This document shows positions 11,331-19,738 of a stretch of DNA of 64,000 nucleotides, one piece after another. Location: positions 62,001-126,000 of the forward strand of contig SVGP01000001.1 of assembly GCA_015056255.1 (NCBI GenBank), given 5' to 3'. The notes under the pieces are model-generated. The model saw only the letters and a list, made by a program, of their open reading frames with translations. It was not told the origin of the DNA and made no database searches. Source of the DNA: Clostridiales bacterium (GTDB lineage: Bacteria; Bacillota; Clostridia; Christensenellales; Aristaeellaceae). Each line of letters begins with the position of its first letter. Positions within the stretch are counted from its first letter, which is position 1. A program made the position numbers and the translations under genes.

Positions 11331-11376
11331 ATTATATGTCTTCTGGCGCTTCTTTGTCTATCAACATTGTGTTGAT
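11331..11376 (-). promoter_or_regulatory. MATE promoter with overlapping 7-3-7 inverted repeat
   Basis: On the minus strand there is a -10 TATAAT (11331-11336), an 18-nt spacer and a TAGACA-like -35 (11355-11360). ATCAACA-TTG-TGTTGAT at 11360-11376 is a perfect dyad abutting the -35, a likely operator position. The regulator is not identified; the divergent RpiR protein is one candidate. Confidence 0.55.
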
Positions 11377-11482
11377 TTACATTCATCCGTTTCAAAAATG
11401 AATTGTCCTTTCGCGAAAAACATTCAAATTAGCCCACTTTAAGTATATATTGATAAAATTTTGATGGATTTAAAAATTTCTC

Positions 11483-11511
11483 TTGCATATTTACGTATTT
11501 TGGTGTAGAAT
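11483..11511 (+). promoter_or_regulatory. Promoter of the RpiR-regulator gene
   Basis: TTGCAT at 11483-11488, 17-nt spacer, TAGAAT at 11506-11511. A GGAGG at 11557-11561 precedes the ATG at 11571. Confidence 0.7.
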
Positions 11512-11570
11512 AATGCTGATCTACCATTGTTTGCATCATCACTCAGCAAATTTGACGGAGGAAACACGAC

Positions 11571-12437
11571 ATGGACAACGCACAGGAACTATTGCAAAGA
11601 CTCAATCACAGCGGAAAACGTTTATCAAAAAGCCACCGCAGAATCGCGGAATGCATCGTTTCCCACTATGACAAGGCCGCATTCATGACGGCGTCGCGTC
11701 TGGGCGAATATGTGGGCGTTTCGGAATCCACGGTCGTTCGTTTTGCCGCCGCTTTGGGCTATGACGGCTATCCGCAGCTTCAAAAGGCGCTTCAGGAGTT
11801 GATCCGCCACCGCTTAACCGCCACCCAACGCCTTGAAATGACGGGCGATATGGGGCACGCGCAGGTTTTAAACAAGGTGCTCAAAACCGACATTCAAAAC
11901 ATCCGCTCCACATTGGACGAATTGGATTTGAATACCTTCGATTCCGTCATCGAAAGTATGCTCCAGGCCAGAAACATTTACGTTTTAGGCCTTCGCGCAA
12001 GCGCGCCTCTGGCTGAGTTTTTGGGCCACTATTTAAACTTTATCTTCCCCAACGTCCACACCGTAACCAGCGGCGTATCCGACGTTTTTGAACAGATTGC
12101 GCGCATCAACGACGAGGACGTGCTTTTGGGCATCTCCTTCCCTCGCTACACCAGCCATACCGTAAAGGCCATGAAGTTTGCCCGTTCCCGCGGCGCAACC
12201 TTAATCGCCATTACCGACGGCCCCCTCTCTCCCCTGCATACCGAGGCAAACTACTGCCTGATGGCCAAAAGCGATATGGCCTCCTTTGTCGACTCCATGG
12301 CCGCGCCCTTATCGCTCATCAACGCCCTTATCGTCGCCCTTTCCCAGAGGCGCAGAACGCAGGTGACCGAGTATTTCCAGAAGATGGAGGACATCTGGTC
12401 GGAATACCGCGTATACCTTGGAAAGCCCGGAGAATAA
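11571..12437 (+). CDS. RpiR/MurR family transcriptional regulator
   Basis: Cytoplasmic DNA-binding regulator of sugar-phosphate or amino-sugar metabolism, 288 residues. The N-terminal helix-turn-helix has the family pattern LSKSHRRIAECIVSHYDKAAFMTASRLGEYVGVS-type layout (residues 18-52), with the recognition stretch SESTVVRFAAALGYDGYP. A linker and a SIS sugar-phosphate domain follow (about 120-265), with VLGLRASAPLAEFLGHY and GISFPRYTSHTVKAM. The BaiN-like flavoprotein starts 3 nt after its stop and is probably co-transcribed. The ligand and target genes are not evident from the context. Confidence 0.92.
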   Translation: MDNAQELLQRLNHSGKRLSKSHRRIAECIVSHYDKAAFMTASRLGEYVGVSESTVVRFAAALGYDGYPQLQKALQELIRHRLTATQRLEMTGDMGHAQVLNKVLKTDIQNIRSTLDELDLNTFDSVIESMLQARNIYVLGLRASAPLAEFLGHYLNFIFPNVHTVTSGVSDVFEQIARINDEDVLLGISFPRYTSHTVKAMKFARSRGATLIAITDGPLSPLHTEANYCLMAKSDMASFVDSMAAPLSLINALIVALSQRRRTQVTEYFQKMEDIWSEYRVYLGKPGE

Positions 12438-12440
12438 AAT

Positions 12441-13688
12441 ATGGCAAGCACAAAAATTCTGGTAGTCGGCGGCGGCGCGGCCGGCATCATGGCTGCGCTG
12501 TACGCTGCAAAAAGCGGCGCGCGCGTAACGCTGTTTGAAAAAAACGAGAAGCTCGGAAAGAAAATCTACATCACGGGCAAAGGCCGTTGCAATGTAACCA
12601 ACGCCGCCGAGCCCGAAGAATTCATGAAAAACATCGTGAGGAATCCGAGATTTCTGTACGCGTCCTTTGCCTGCCTTGACAATATGGGCCTTATGGATTT
12701 GCTTGAAAACGCAGGTGTAAAGCTGAAAACCGAGCGAGGCGAGCGCGTCTTCCCGGAAAGCGACCACGCAAGCGACATCACAAACGCGCTGGAGCGCGAA
12801 ATCAGGCGCTTAGGCGTTACGATCCGCTTGAATACCCCCGTAAAGCGCATTTTAACTGAAGATAATCAGGCCATGGGGCTCGAAACGGAATCGGGCGAAA
12901 TGGTGTATGCGGACAAGGTCATCATTGCAACCGGCGGCGTGAGCTACGCCTCCACAGGATCCACCGGCGACGGACACCGCTTTGCCAAAGAGCTGGGCCA
13001 CGCGATCTACCCTTGCCGCCCTGCGCTGACCCCCATTGAAACCATTGAGGAATGGCCCAGGGACTTAATGGGCTTAACGCTTAAAAACGTCGCCCTTTCA
13101 GCGTTTGCCGAGAAAAACGGAAAACCGAAAAAGCTCTATAAAGAGCAGGGCGAAATGCTGTTTACCCACTTTGGCATTTCTGGCCCGTTGGTTTTGTCGC
13201 TTTCAAGCCTGTTGCCCGATTCTTCAAAGGGCGTTCAGCTTTTCATCGACCTAAAGCCCGCGCTTGATGAAAGCCAGCTGGAAGCGCGCATCCTTCGCGA
13301 CTTTCAGCAAATGCAGAGAAAGCAGCTTTTCACCTGTATGGACGGCCTCACGCTCCATGCGCTGGGTCTTAAAATATTAGAGCTTGCCGATCTTTCTCCC
13401 TACGCGCCCATCCATTCCGTAACGGCGCAGGAAAGAAAGACGATTGTGAAGCTGTTAAAGGCGCTTCCGCTCACCGTCAAGGGCTTCAGAGGCTTAAACG
13501 AAGCCATCATCACAAGGGGCGGCGTGGAAGTCAAATCCATCAATCCGTCAACCCTCGAATCCAAAATTATTCATAACTTCTATTTTGCAGGCGAAGTCAT
13601 CGATGTGGACGCCCTGACCGGCGGCTTCAATCTGCAGATCGCGTTTTCTACCGGCGCTTTGGCCGGAAAGAGCGCAGCGGAAGCATAG
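12441..13688 (+). CDS. BaiN/HI0933-like flavoprotein, NAD(P)/FAD-dependent oxidoreductase
   Basis: Flavoprotein of the HI0933/BaiN family, 415 residues. The N-terminal Rossmann FAD loop is VVGGGAAGIMAALYA (near residue 8), followed by the family hallmark KIYITGKGRCNVTNA near residue 42 and the ATGG flavin-contact stretch IIATGGVSYASTGSTGDG near residue 157. The C-terminus ends with the second FAD-binding segment GEVIDVDALTGGFNLQIAFSTG. Relatives include BaiN, a bile-acid enone reductase in gut clostridia, but most members have no established substrate and no bai genes are present here. A GGAG in the end of the regulator gene serves as its ribosome binding site. Confidence 0.9.
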   Translation: MASTKILVVGGGAAGIMAALYAAKSGARVTLFEKNEKLGKKIYITGKGRCNVTNAAEPEEFMKNIVRNPRFLYASFACLDNMGLMDLLENAGVKLKTERGERVFPESDHASDITNALEREIRRLGVTIRLNTPVKRILTEDNQAMGLETESGEMVYADKVIIATGGVSYASTGSTGDGHRFAKELGHAIYPCRPALTPIETIEEWPRDLMGLTLKNVALSAFAEKNGKPKKLYKEQGEMLFTHFGISGPLVLSLSSLLPDSSKGVQLFIDLKPALDESQLEARILRDFQQMQRKQLFTCMDGLTLHALGLKILELADLSPYAPIHSVTAQERKTIVKLLKALPLTVKGFRGLNEAIITRGGVEVKSINPSTLESKIIHNFYFAGEVIDVDALTGGFNLQIAFSTGALAGKSAAEA

Positions 13689-13690
13689 AC

Positions 13691-13731
13691 AAAAGGCTGT
13701 TTCGGATTTTTATCTGCGACAGCCTTTTTAT
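13691..13731 (+). terminator. Terminator after the BaiN-like gene
   Basis: AAAAGGCTGT (13691-13700) pairs with ACAGCCTTTT (13719-13728) across an 18-nt loop, and the right arm runs into TTTTTA. It separates this unit from the next promoter. Confidence 0.75.
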
Positions 13732-13732
13732 A

Positions 13733-13761
13733 TTGCTCAATACAAAATAATCTGATATAAT
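13733..13761 (+). promoter_or_regulatory. Promoter of the three-gene PrsW-type operon
   Basis: TTGCTC (13733-13738), 17-nt spacer and TATAAT (13756-13761), with TGA directly before the -10 giving an extended -10. A GAGGAG at 13805-13810 precedes the ATG at 13820. Confidence 0.75.
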
Positions 13762-13819
13762 GAAATACACTTTCTACTCCACCGTATATAATGGCAGAAA
13801 GAAAGAGGAGCGAATAAAT

Positions 13820-14485
13820 ATGAAAAAAAGCATCATCTGTCTGATCACGGCGTTCGTACTGGCGTTATCGTTATCCTTTCCCGCGTTTGCCGCGTCAACC
13901 ACGCTTGATCCCAACGCTTTGGGCCCCGAAGCCTCCATGCAGCTGATGTTTGCAAAACTTCAGCTTGCACAGGCGGAAATCATGAAGGAGCAGGTTCAGG
14001 GCAGAATGGAACAAATTCAGGCGCTTCAGGAGGAGCAGAGGCTGATTTCAGGCTATTTAAACGCAGCAAGGCAAGCAAAAAGCAGTGCCGAAAGCACGGA
14101 CTCTGAAACTGAAATCCCTGCCGACATAGCGCAGTATATGAGAAATAACGGCCTTTCCTACGGCGGCGATACGCTTTTAAGCGCCGAGGAATGGGATGTT
14201 GCAATTTCTTCTCTTACAAGTCGCCTCGAACAGCTTGGCACGCAAACCCAGCAACAGATGGTCTATATGCAGGATTATTTAGGACAATACAATTCGTATC
14301 TGAACGGCGCAAACCAACAGATCAATACCATGAATCAGACGATCACAAGCCTTGCAAGGGGACAGAGCATGTACGGCGATTCTGACGCGGGGCTTGCCGT
14401 TACCGCATTGGCGATCGGTCTGGTTCTGGGCTGTCTTGTTACAGTCTCCGCTCAGAAAATCCGCAGAAAGGCCCAAAAAGCATGA
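13820..14485 (+). CDS. Secreted, membrane-anchored coiled-coil protein of unknown function
   Basis: Not recognised. The 221-residue product has a clear signal peptide (KKSIICLITAFVLALSLSF...AFA, cleavage near residue 25). A long glutamine- and leucine-rich helical segment follows (about 35-90, for example KLQLAQAEIMKEQVQGRMEQ), then a spacer, then a second helical Q/N-rich segment. One C-terminal transmembrane helix (AGLAVTALAIGLVLGC) is followed by a short basic tail, KIRRKAQKA. This is a type I membrane topology with the coiled coil outside. The ATG at 13820 is chosen for its GAGGAG and because it starts the signal peptide. Its stop overlaps the next gene's ATG (ATGA). In its operon it could be the substrate or sensor partner of the intramembrane protease; that is inference. 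Confidence 0.85.
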   Translation: MKKSIICLITAFVLALSLSFPAFAASTTLDPNALGPEASMQLMFAKLQLAQAEIMKEQVQGRMEQIQALQEEQRLISGYLNAARQAKSSAESTDSETEIPADIAQYMRNNGLSYGGDTLLSAEEWDVAISSLTSRLEQLGTQTQQQMVYMQDYLGQYNSYLNGANQQINTMNQTITSLARGQSMYGDSDAGLAVTALAIGLVLGCLVTVSAQKIRRKAQKA

Positions 14486-15108
14486 TCGCCGAACTCATTG
14501 GCGCGCTGGCTGCATCGGTTTTTGGAATCTTTACGGTTTTTAAAAAGAGAACGCCTCTGTTTTACAGGATTGTCTTTTTCGCTTTTCTCACGTGCCTGAT
14601 GGGCAATATCTATACTGCGCTGTATATTTGGCTGTGGCCGCAGGATCAAAGCGGATTCCACGTTGGGTATCTTGGCTATATGGGCACGTTCTTCTTCCTG
14701 TATTCCTCTTATTACGGCGCAATCAACTCGCTTGCCGATGGCGGACAAAGCGAGTTCAATCGTCACCGCATTGCATCCTGCCTGGTATCCGCTGCTTTTT
14801 TCATCGTATCGGTTATCATGATCGCCATTTTAGACAAGGGCTTTTGGCTGCTGATCGTCGTTGTGCCTATATGCCTTACCCTGTATTTTGCCTTAAAGCT
14901 TCTGATCATACCGGATGTGGAGATGGGCGTTATCAAGGTCATGCGACCGTACAATGCGCTGATTCTTGCATTGTGCGTTTTTATGCTCATTCGCCTTTCG
15001 TCTCCGGCGGACAGCGCACCTGAAACAGTTGGAAGCATCTCCTCCGCGCTGCTGATTGCCATTAGCCTGCCGGCTGCAAGAAACGGGGTGCGAAAGTGGT
15101 TTACATAA
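14482..15108 (+). CDS. Polytopic membrane protein of unknown function
   Basis: Not recognised. The 208-residue protein has about six or seven hydrophobic segments and only short polar loops; the longest polar loop (AINSLADGGQSEFNRHR) is near residue 85. Segments include IAELIGALAASVFGIFTVF, IVFFAFLTCLMGNIYTALY and FWLLIVVVPICLTLYFALK. No catalytic motif was seen. It overlaps the upstream gene by 4 nt and the downstream protease gene by 13 nt, so the three are almost certainly translated from one message. Some short 7TM sensor proteins have this shape, but no homology is claimed. Confidence 0.85.
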   Translation: MIAELIGALAASVFGIFTVFKKRTPLFYRIVFFAFLTCLMGNIYTALYIWLWPQDQSGFHVGYLGYMGTFFFLYSSYYGAINSLADGGQSEFNRHRIASCLVSAAFFIVSVIMIAILDKGFWLLIVVVPICLTLYFALKLLIIPDVEMGVIKVMRPYNALILALCVFMLIRLSSPADSAPETVGSISSALLIAISLPAARNGVRKWFT

Positions 15109-15719
15109 TCATGATCTGCATGGTCGTTCCTCTGATGCTTCTGATGACCATGCTAAACGGCAAATCCCGGCTTCTTTTCGGCTTTGTGCTGGTCGGCATG
15201 CTGTTTGCCGTATGCGCATACGAGATCAACACCCTTGTCTGTCATATTTTCGGGCTCAGCGGCACAGAGCTCTCCATCAAAGCCGCACCGATCATCGAAG
15301 AAATCCTGAAGGCGCTGCCCGTTGTTTTCTATGCCGCTTTTGTAAGCGACGAACGCAGATGGGTGCTCAGGCTTTCCATGGCAGTGGGTATTGGATTTGC
15401 GATGCTTGAAAACGCCTTTTTACTCATCACCTACGCAGATGAAGTCGACATCGGCTGGGCGATTGTGCGCGGCATATCCACAAGCCTTTCCCATGGAATC
15501 TGCACATTGATCGTCGGATGCGGAATCATCTTTGTACGCAAGCAGAAAAAGCTGTTTTACACCGGCACCTTCGCCTTGTTGGCAGCAGCAATGACCCTTC
15601 ATGCCACGTTCAACCTCCTCATTCAATCCCCCTACGATTACATCGCTATGGCGCTTCCGATCATCATTTACGCTGTATTCTGGATTATCAGGCTGAATAT
15701 TTCTAAGCCTGCTTACTGA
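15096..15719 (+). CDS. PrsW-type (glutamic-type intramembrane protease) family membrane protein
   Basis: Predicted intramembrane protease of 207 residues with about seven or eight membrane helices. The family signatures are in order: PIIEEILKALP (EExxK type, residues 65-75), GFAMLENA (100-107), SLSHGICT near 129 and HATFN near 168. These are the conserved Glu, Asn and His positions of PrsW, which in Bacillus subtilis starts RsiW anti-sigma cleavage. The start is GTG at 15096, overlapping the upstream gene by 13 nt; an ATG at 15111 is an alternative. No sigma or anti-sigma gene is adjacent, so the likely substrate is unknown, with the type I protein encoded two genes upstream the nearest candidate. 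Confidence 0.85.
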   Translation: MVYIIMICMVVPLMLLMTMLNGKSRLLFGFVLVGMLFAVCAYEINTLVCHIFGLSGTELSIKAAPIIEEILKALPVVFYAAFVSDERRWVLRLSMAVGIGFAMLENAFLLITYADEVDIGWAIVRGISTSLSHGICTLIVGCGIIFVRKQKKLFYTGTFALLAAAMTLHATFNLLIQSPYDYIAMALPIIIYAVFWIIRLNISKPAY

Positions 15720-15734
15720 AAAGCATAAAACCAC

Positions 15735-15771
15735 GGGGCTGTTGCAGACTTTTTGCTTCTGCAACAGCCCC
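15735..15771. terminator. Bidirectional terminator between convergent genes
   Basis: A perfect 14-bp stem, GGGGCTGTTGCAGA / TCTGCAACAGCCCC (15735-15748 with 15758-15771), has a 9-nt loop. T-rich tails are present on both sides, serving the PrsW-type operon and the leftward methyltransferase gene. Confidence 0.85.
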
Positions 15772-15777
15772 ATAATT

Positions 15778-17130
15778 TTATTCCATCTCGCTCCAATGCG
15801 CGTTTCTGCGCCTTAAGCCCTTCGGCAGGTGGTTCTTGATGGTCTCGCCCGAGGCCTTCCCCCAACCGAGAGGCATATTTTTATAGGTCATGAGCGTCCA
15901 GCCCTTTTCGGTTTCCCATTTGATTTCCTCGCCCTCCATGAAAAGCGACGCTGTTTTTTCATCCATATCGAATGCGCGCCTTGCATCCCTGTTCGTCAAC
16001 GCCATCGCAAGCGCATGATCCGGAACGACAAAGCCCTTTCCGACTTTGCACAAAGGAACGCCGCATCTTAAGAGGCGGATGCCCTTTCCGGATAAGAGCC
16101 TGATATCCGGCGCATCCTCGGGAATGAGGCTCAACTGATCTCCGTCCAGATGCAAAACGCCATCCATACCGCACGCAAGCGCGTCCTTTTTCAGTATGTC
16201 CATGGCCGCCTTTGCACCCTTGGATTCTGCATTCGAATGATATTCTGTATCTTTCCCGCCGGTTTTTATGAGAAGGGCGGCAAAATGGCCTTCGCCGTCG
16301 ATTCTGTGCGGCCAGAGGCGGATGCAGCCGTTTGAAGATTCGCCCACGCCGGGCAGGGTAAATTCACCGGGCTCAAACTCCGGATGTCTTTTCAAAAACG
16401 CTTCGACGGTGCGTTCGTTTTCATGCCGGTTGAACGTGCAGGTGGAATATACCATGCGCCCGCCGACGCGAACGAGCTTTGCGGCGTTGTCCAGAATTTC
16501 CGCCTGCCTTTCCGCGCAGCCGATGGGCGAATTTTCGCTCCACTCATTGACCGCGTCCGGATCACGCCTGAACATGCCCTCGCCTGAGCACGGCGCATCC
16601 ACAAGCGCCGCGTCAAAAAAGCCGGGCAGAGCCTTTGAAAGCGCAAAAGAATCGCTGCTGGTGATGGCGGTATTTTTAAAACCGAGACGCTCTAAATTTC
16701 CAAGCAGAATTCGCGCCCTTGAAAACTCGATTTCGTTGGACAATAAAAAGCCCTTTCCCCTCATTCGCCCCGCAATCTGCCCGCTTTTTCCGCCGGGCGC
16801 GGCGCAAAGATCGAGAATTTTTTCGCCGGGCTGCGGATTCAAAACAGCCGCCGGGCTCATGGCGGAGGGGTCCTGCATGTAAAACGCGCCCGCCGCATGG
16901 GCAAGCGACGCGCCGGGACGCGCGCCGGAAAGGGCGTATTGACCCATCTCCTCCCACGCAACGCTGTCTCCGCGCATAAAGGAGCGCGTGCATTCAAAAG
17001 CGTATTCTCGCAGTGGATTTAAGCGCATAGCATGAGCGCTTTCCTTTTCCATGGCGTTTAGAAACGCATCGTATTCGTCTTTCAGGATTTCTTTGATTTC
17101 ATCTAAAAATTTTTCAGGCCAAATGCGCAC
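15778..17130 (-). CDS. RsmF/NOL1-family rRNA cytosine-C5 methyltransferase
   Basis: SAM-dependent rRNA m5C methyltransferase of 450 residues. The SAM motif is KILDLCAAPGGKSGQIAGRM near residue 105. The two conserved cysteines of the family are in DAPCSGEGMFRRDP near residue 180 and YSTCTFNRHENE near residue 232; the latter cysteine is the nucleophile. A C-terminal extension of about 160 residues resembles the RsmF/YebU PUA-like region (MPLGWGKASG near 425). The start is GTG with GGAGG 9 nt upstream. The E. coli homologue RsmF modifies 16S C1407; Gram-positive relatives can modify more sites. It is monocistronic and shares a bidirectional terminator with the PrsW-type operon. Confidence 0.9.
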   Translation of the reverse strand: MRIWPEKFLDEIKEILKDEYDAFLNAMEKESAHAMRLNPLREYAFECTRSFMRGDSVAWEEMGQYALSGARPGASLAHAAGAFYMQDPSAMSPAAVLNPQPGEKILDLCAAPGGKSGQIAGRMRGKGFLLSNEIEFSRARILLGNLERLGFKNTAITSSDSFALSKALPGFFDAALVDAPCSGEGMFRRDPDAVNEWSENSPIGCAERQAEILDNAAKLVRVGGRMVYSTCTFNRHENERTVEAFLKRHPEFEPGEFTLPGVGESSNGCIRLWPHRIDGEGHFAALLIKTGGKDTEYHSNAESKGAKAAMDILKKDALACGMDGVLHLDGDQLSLIPEDAPDIRLLSGKGIRLLRCGVPLCKVGKGFVVPDHALAMALTNRDARRAFDMDEKTASLFMEGEEIKWETEKGWTLMTYKNMPLGWGKASGETIKNHLPKGLRRRNAHWSEME

Positions 17131-17209
17131 GGATCATTGCCTCCGGATTGAATGATTGATTTTAGTATTCGACAAGGAATCGTTTTTCCCTGCAGACATA
17201 AAAAAGTTA

Positions 17210-17290
17210 GCGCGGGCGATCAATGATCGCCCCTACAATTTATGATTGGATCATAAACATCATGTAGGGGCGTGCATTGCACGCCCGCGC
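17210..17290. repeat. 81-bp palindromic element, copy 2
   Basis: Same length and orientation as copy 1 (8026); the left 39 bases are identical to it. It lies 20 nt past the stop of the DUF1015 gene and about 80 nt upstream of the rRNA methyltransferase start. Confidence 0.9.
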
Positions 17291-17310
17291 TATCTACCTT
17301 TTTCGTCTCT

Positions 17311-18552
17311 CTACAGAATCCTTCTGCACTCCATGTAATACCGTTTCTCCCACGCTTCGCCCATGGAGAAGGTTTTCCTCGGAAGAACGCCTTCTGAGGC
17401 GATGGAAGGAAACAGCGATTTTTTGTCAATGGATTTCAGAAGTATGCCCGTTGCATTTCCATCCGAAGCGAGATGGATGACCGCGTCTTCGCCGTGGATG
17501 TAATCGATTTCGAGGTTCTTGTTGGCCTTGATGTATTCATCCAGAAACGGCTGAAGGATGGCAACCGGCAAAATGCCCTCCGCGCCTTCAATGGAAACGC
17601 CCGTTTCCTTTCCATTTGCAATAAAGCGGATGTCATCGCCGGCTATCAGCTTAAATCCGCGGCCCTCCACATAGGTTTCAAATTTTCGGATCATATCCTC
17701 CGAATCCGCATGGAAAAGCGCTCTGTGGATGGGCTCGAACACCAGCGCGTCCGAATGCACGTTCACGATTTCGGAAAGCGCGTATCTTGCCGGATGCGTT
17801 TCCTGTTCTTCGGGGGAAAGCTTGGCATGAAGCCGCGTCCAGCAGGCCTTGGCGGTTGCAAGGGAATGGTTTCCGTCGCCCACGGCGTATAGGAAGCCGT
17901 TTGATTTGCTGTTCAGCGCCTGAAGCGCGTCAGCGATGTTTTTAAGCTCGCCCGCATCCTCAATCGCCCAGCCGCGAAGATGCCCGCCATTTTGCATAAG
18001 GGGCGTATCGTACAAAGGTTTTTTATCCTTCACGCGCGCATACGCCTGTTCGATCACGGTTCTGCCTTCGTCATTGATCAAAATCATGACGTGCGGACTT
18101 TCCAAAAGCGCACCCTCGCGGATGCGCACGCGAACAGGAATGCGCTCCACAATCGTGCCTTCGGTTGCGCGAATCAGGGGTTTTGCACCGGGAGTATAGT
18201 CGTAGGCGTTTAAATCCACTGCAGCAATGAGGCCCAGACGCACGCCGGATTCGGTTGCGCGCTCCGTGAGCACAAAGCCGTTTTCCACCTTTTTTTCCAT
18301 AACGCCTGTTTTTAAATATCTGCGCATGGCATTGTGGATGCCGGGGATGTTCTGGGAAGCTTGATTTAAATAAATCTCGGGAAGGATCAATCTAAGCGTT
18401 GACGGCGCGTCGCCCACTTCCTTCTCCACATCCTGCCAGTATTCCGGCTGTGAAGTAAACTGGTCGCACGCCACAACCGCCCATTTGTATAAATCGACCT
18501 TCTCGGAAGGCAGATAAATATCGGAGGGTACCAAACCCGGAAATACAGGCAT
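17311..18552 (-). CDS. DUF1015 family protein, serine-operon associated
   Basis: Member of the uncharacterised DUF1015 family, 413 residues, normal length, cytoplasmic, with no signal peptide or membrane segment. The conserved opening is VPSDIYLPSEKVDLYKWAVV, with CDQFTSQPEYW soon after. A mid-protein block around residues 215-235 contains FLYAVGDGNHSLATAKACW, whose GDGNHS stretch is the most conserved and probably functional part. It follows serC and serA (14 nt after serA) with GGAG ahead of its ATG. Pairing of this family with serine biosynthesis genes is a recurring theme in Firmicutes, which suggests a role in serine metabolism or its control. No reaction can be named from the sequence. 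Confidence 0.88.
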   Translation of the reverse strand: MPVFPGLVPSDIYLPSEKVDLYKWAVVACDQFTSQPEYWQDVEKEVGDAPSTLRLILPEIYLNQASQNIPGIHNAMRRYLKTGVMEKKVENGFVLTERATESGVRLGLIAAVDLNAYDYTPGAKPLIRATEGTIVERIPVRVRIREGALLESPHVMILINDEGRTVIEQAYARVKDKKPLYDTPLMQNGGHLRGWAIEDAGELKNIADALQALNSKSNGFLYAVGDGNHSLATAKACWTRLHAKLSPEEQETHPARYALSEIVNVHSDALVFEPIHRALFHADSEDMIRKFETYVEGRGFKLIAGDDIRFIANGKETGVSIEGAEGILPVAILQPFLDEYIKANKNLEIDYIHGEDAVIHLASDGNATGILLKSIDKKSLFPSIASEGVLPRKTFSMGEAWEKRYYMECRRIL

Positions 18553-18566
18553 GATTAAGTCTCCTT

Positions 18567-19736
18567 TCAGGGCTTAAGCACGCGCACGCGATACACCGTG
18601 TCCAACGCCTCAATTTTCCTGATCAGCTCATCATCCGGCGTCTGATCCAGGTCGAGGCAGGTGTAGGCGTATTTGCCGCGCGACTTGTTGAGCATGTTTT
18701 CGATGTTGATGTTGCACGCAGAAATAAGAGAAGTAACGGAAGATACAACGTTTGGAACGTTCTGATGAAGCGCAATGAGGCGCGGCTCAATGAGGCGGCC
18801 GGGATCGGCTTCTGGGTAGTTGACGGAATTTTTGATCGCGCCGGTTTTCAGATACGCGTCCAGCTGGCTTGCGACCATGCGCACGCAGTTGTCCTCGCTC
18901 TCAGGCGTAGACGCGCCGATATGCGGAAGGCAGATGGCGTTCTTAACGCCAAGCAGCTTTTCAGTCGGGAAGTCGCAGATGTATTTTCGAAGCTGTCCAT
19001 TTTCAAGCGCTTCCAAGATCGCGTCGGTATCGCAAAGCTCGCCGCGGGCAAAGTTAACAAGCACCGCGCCCTTTTTCATCTTCGCGATCATCGCCTTGTC
19101 GAACTTACCGCGCGTTTTATCGTTGAGCGGAATGTGGATGGTGATGTAATCTGCCTTTTCGATGACCTCTTCTTCGCTCATGGCGTGCTGAACCGAACGG
19201 GACAGCTGCCATGCGTGGTCAACAGAGATGAAGGGGTCGTAGCCCAGCACCTTCATGCCAAGTCCTGCAGCTGCGTTGGCAACTAAAATACCGATCGCTC
19301 CAAGGCCGATAACGCCCAGCGTTTTCCCGGCGATTTCGGGGCCGACGAACGCCTTTTTGCCCTTTTCGACGAGCTTTTCAACGTTTTCGCCCTCGCCCTT
19401 TAAGCCATTGGCCCACTGCCAGCCGCCGGTGATGTCGCGGGAGGCCAGAAGGAGCGCTGAAATAACCAACTCTTTAACCGCATTTGCGTTTGCACCGGGG
19501 GAGTTGAATACGACAACGCCCTTTTCGGCGTAGGCGTCAAGGGGAATATTGTTTACGCCAACGCCCGCGCGGGCAACGGCCTGAACGGTTTCTTCCAGTT
19601 CATAGGCATGCATATCCGCGCTTCGAACGATAATCGCGTCGGGATTCTGAACGCCTGCATCCAATGTATATTCGTTTTCCGAAATCGAATCGCGCCATAC
19701 GGGCGAAACGGGATTTAATAGCTTGATGTTCGTCAT
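18567..19736 (-). CDS. serA: D-3-phosphoglycerate dehydrogenase
   Basis: First enzyme of serine synthesis, oxidising 3-phosphoglycerate to 3-phosphohydroxypyruvate with NAD+. It has 389 residues. The Rossmann loop is TLGVIGLGAIGILVANAAA near residue 142. Catalytic Arg, Glu and His positions are in FARGELCDTDAI near 230 and LPHIGASTPESEDN near 282. A C-terminal ACT domain (about 315-389, YACTCLDLDQ-like stretch AYTCLDLDQTPDDELIRKI) is the usual site of serine feedback. It is the short form, lacking the intervening domain of long SerA. It lies 2 nt after serC in one transcription unit. Confidence 0.96.
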   Translation of the reverse strand: MTNIKLLNPVSPVWRDSISENEYTLDAGVQNPDAIIVRSADMHAYELEETVQAVARAGVGVNNIPLDAYAEKGVVVFNSPGANANAVKELVISALLLASRDITGGWQWANGLKGEGENVEKLVEKGKKAFVGPEIAGKTLGVIGLGAIGILVANAAAGLGMKVLGYDPFISVDHAWQLSRSVQHAMSEEEVIEKADYITIHIPLNDKTRGKFDKAMIAKMKKGAVLVNFARGELCDTDAILEALENGQLRKYICDFPTEKLLGVKNAICLPHIGASTPESEDNCVRMVASQLDAYLKTGAIKNSVNYPEADPGRLIEPRLIALHQNVPNVVSSVTSLISACNINIENMLNKSRGKYAYTCLDLDQTPDDELIRKIEALDTVYRVRVLKP

Positions 19737-19738
19737 CT

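Noticed and set aside
17131-17310. tRNA or other structured RNA gene in intergenic gaps
   Set aside because: Structured stretches here and in other gaps are accounted for by the 81-bp element and other repeats; no TTCGAAT-type T-loop or CCA-ended cloverleaf was found anywhere in the window.
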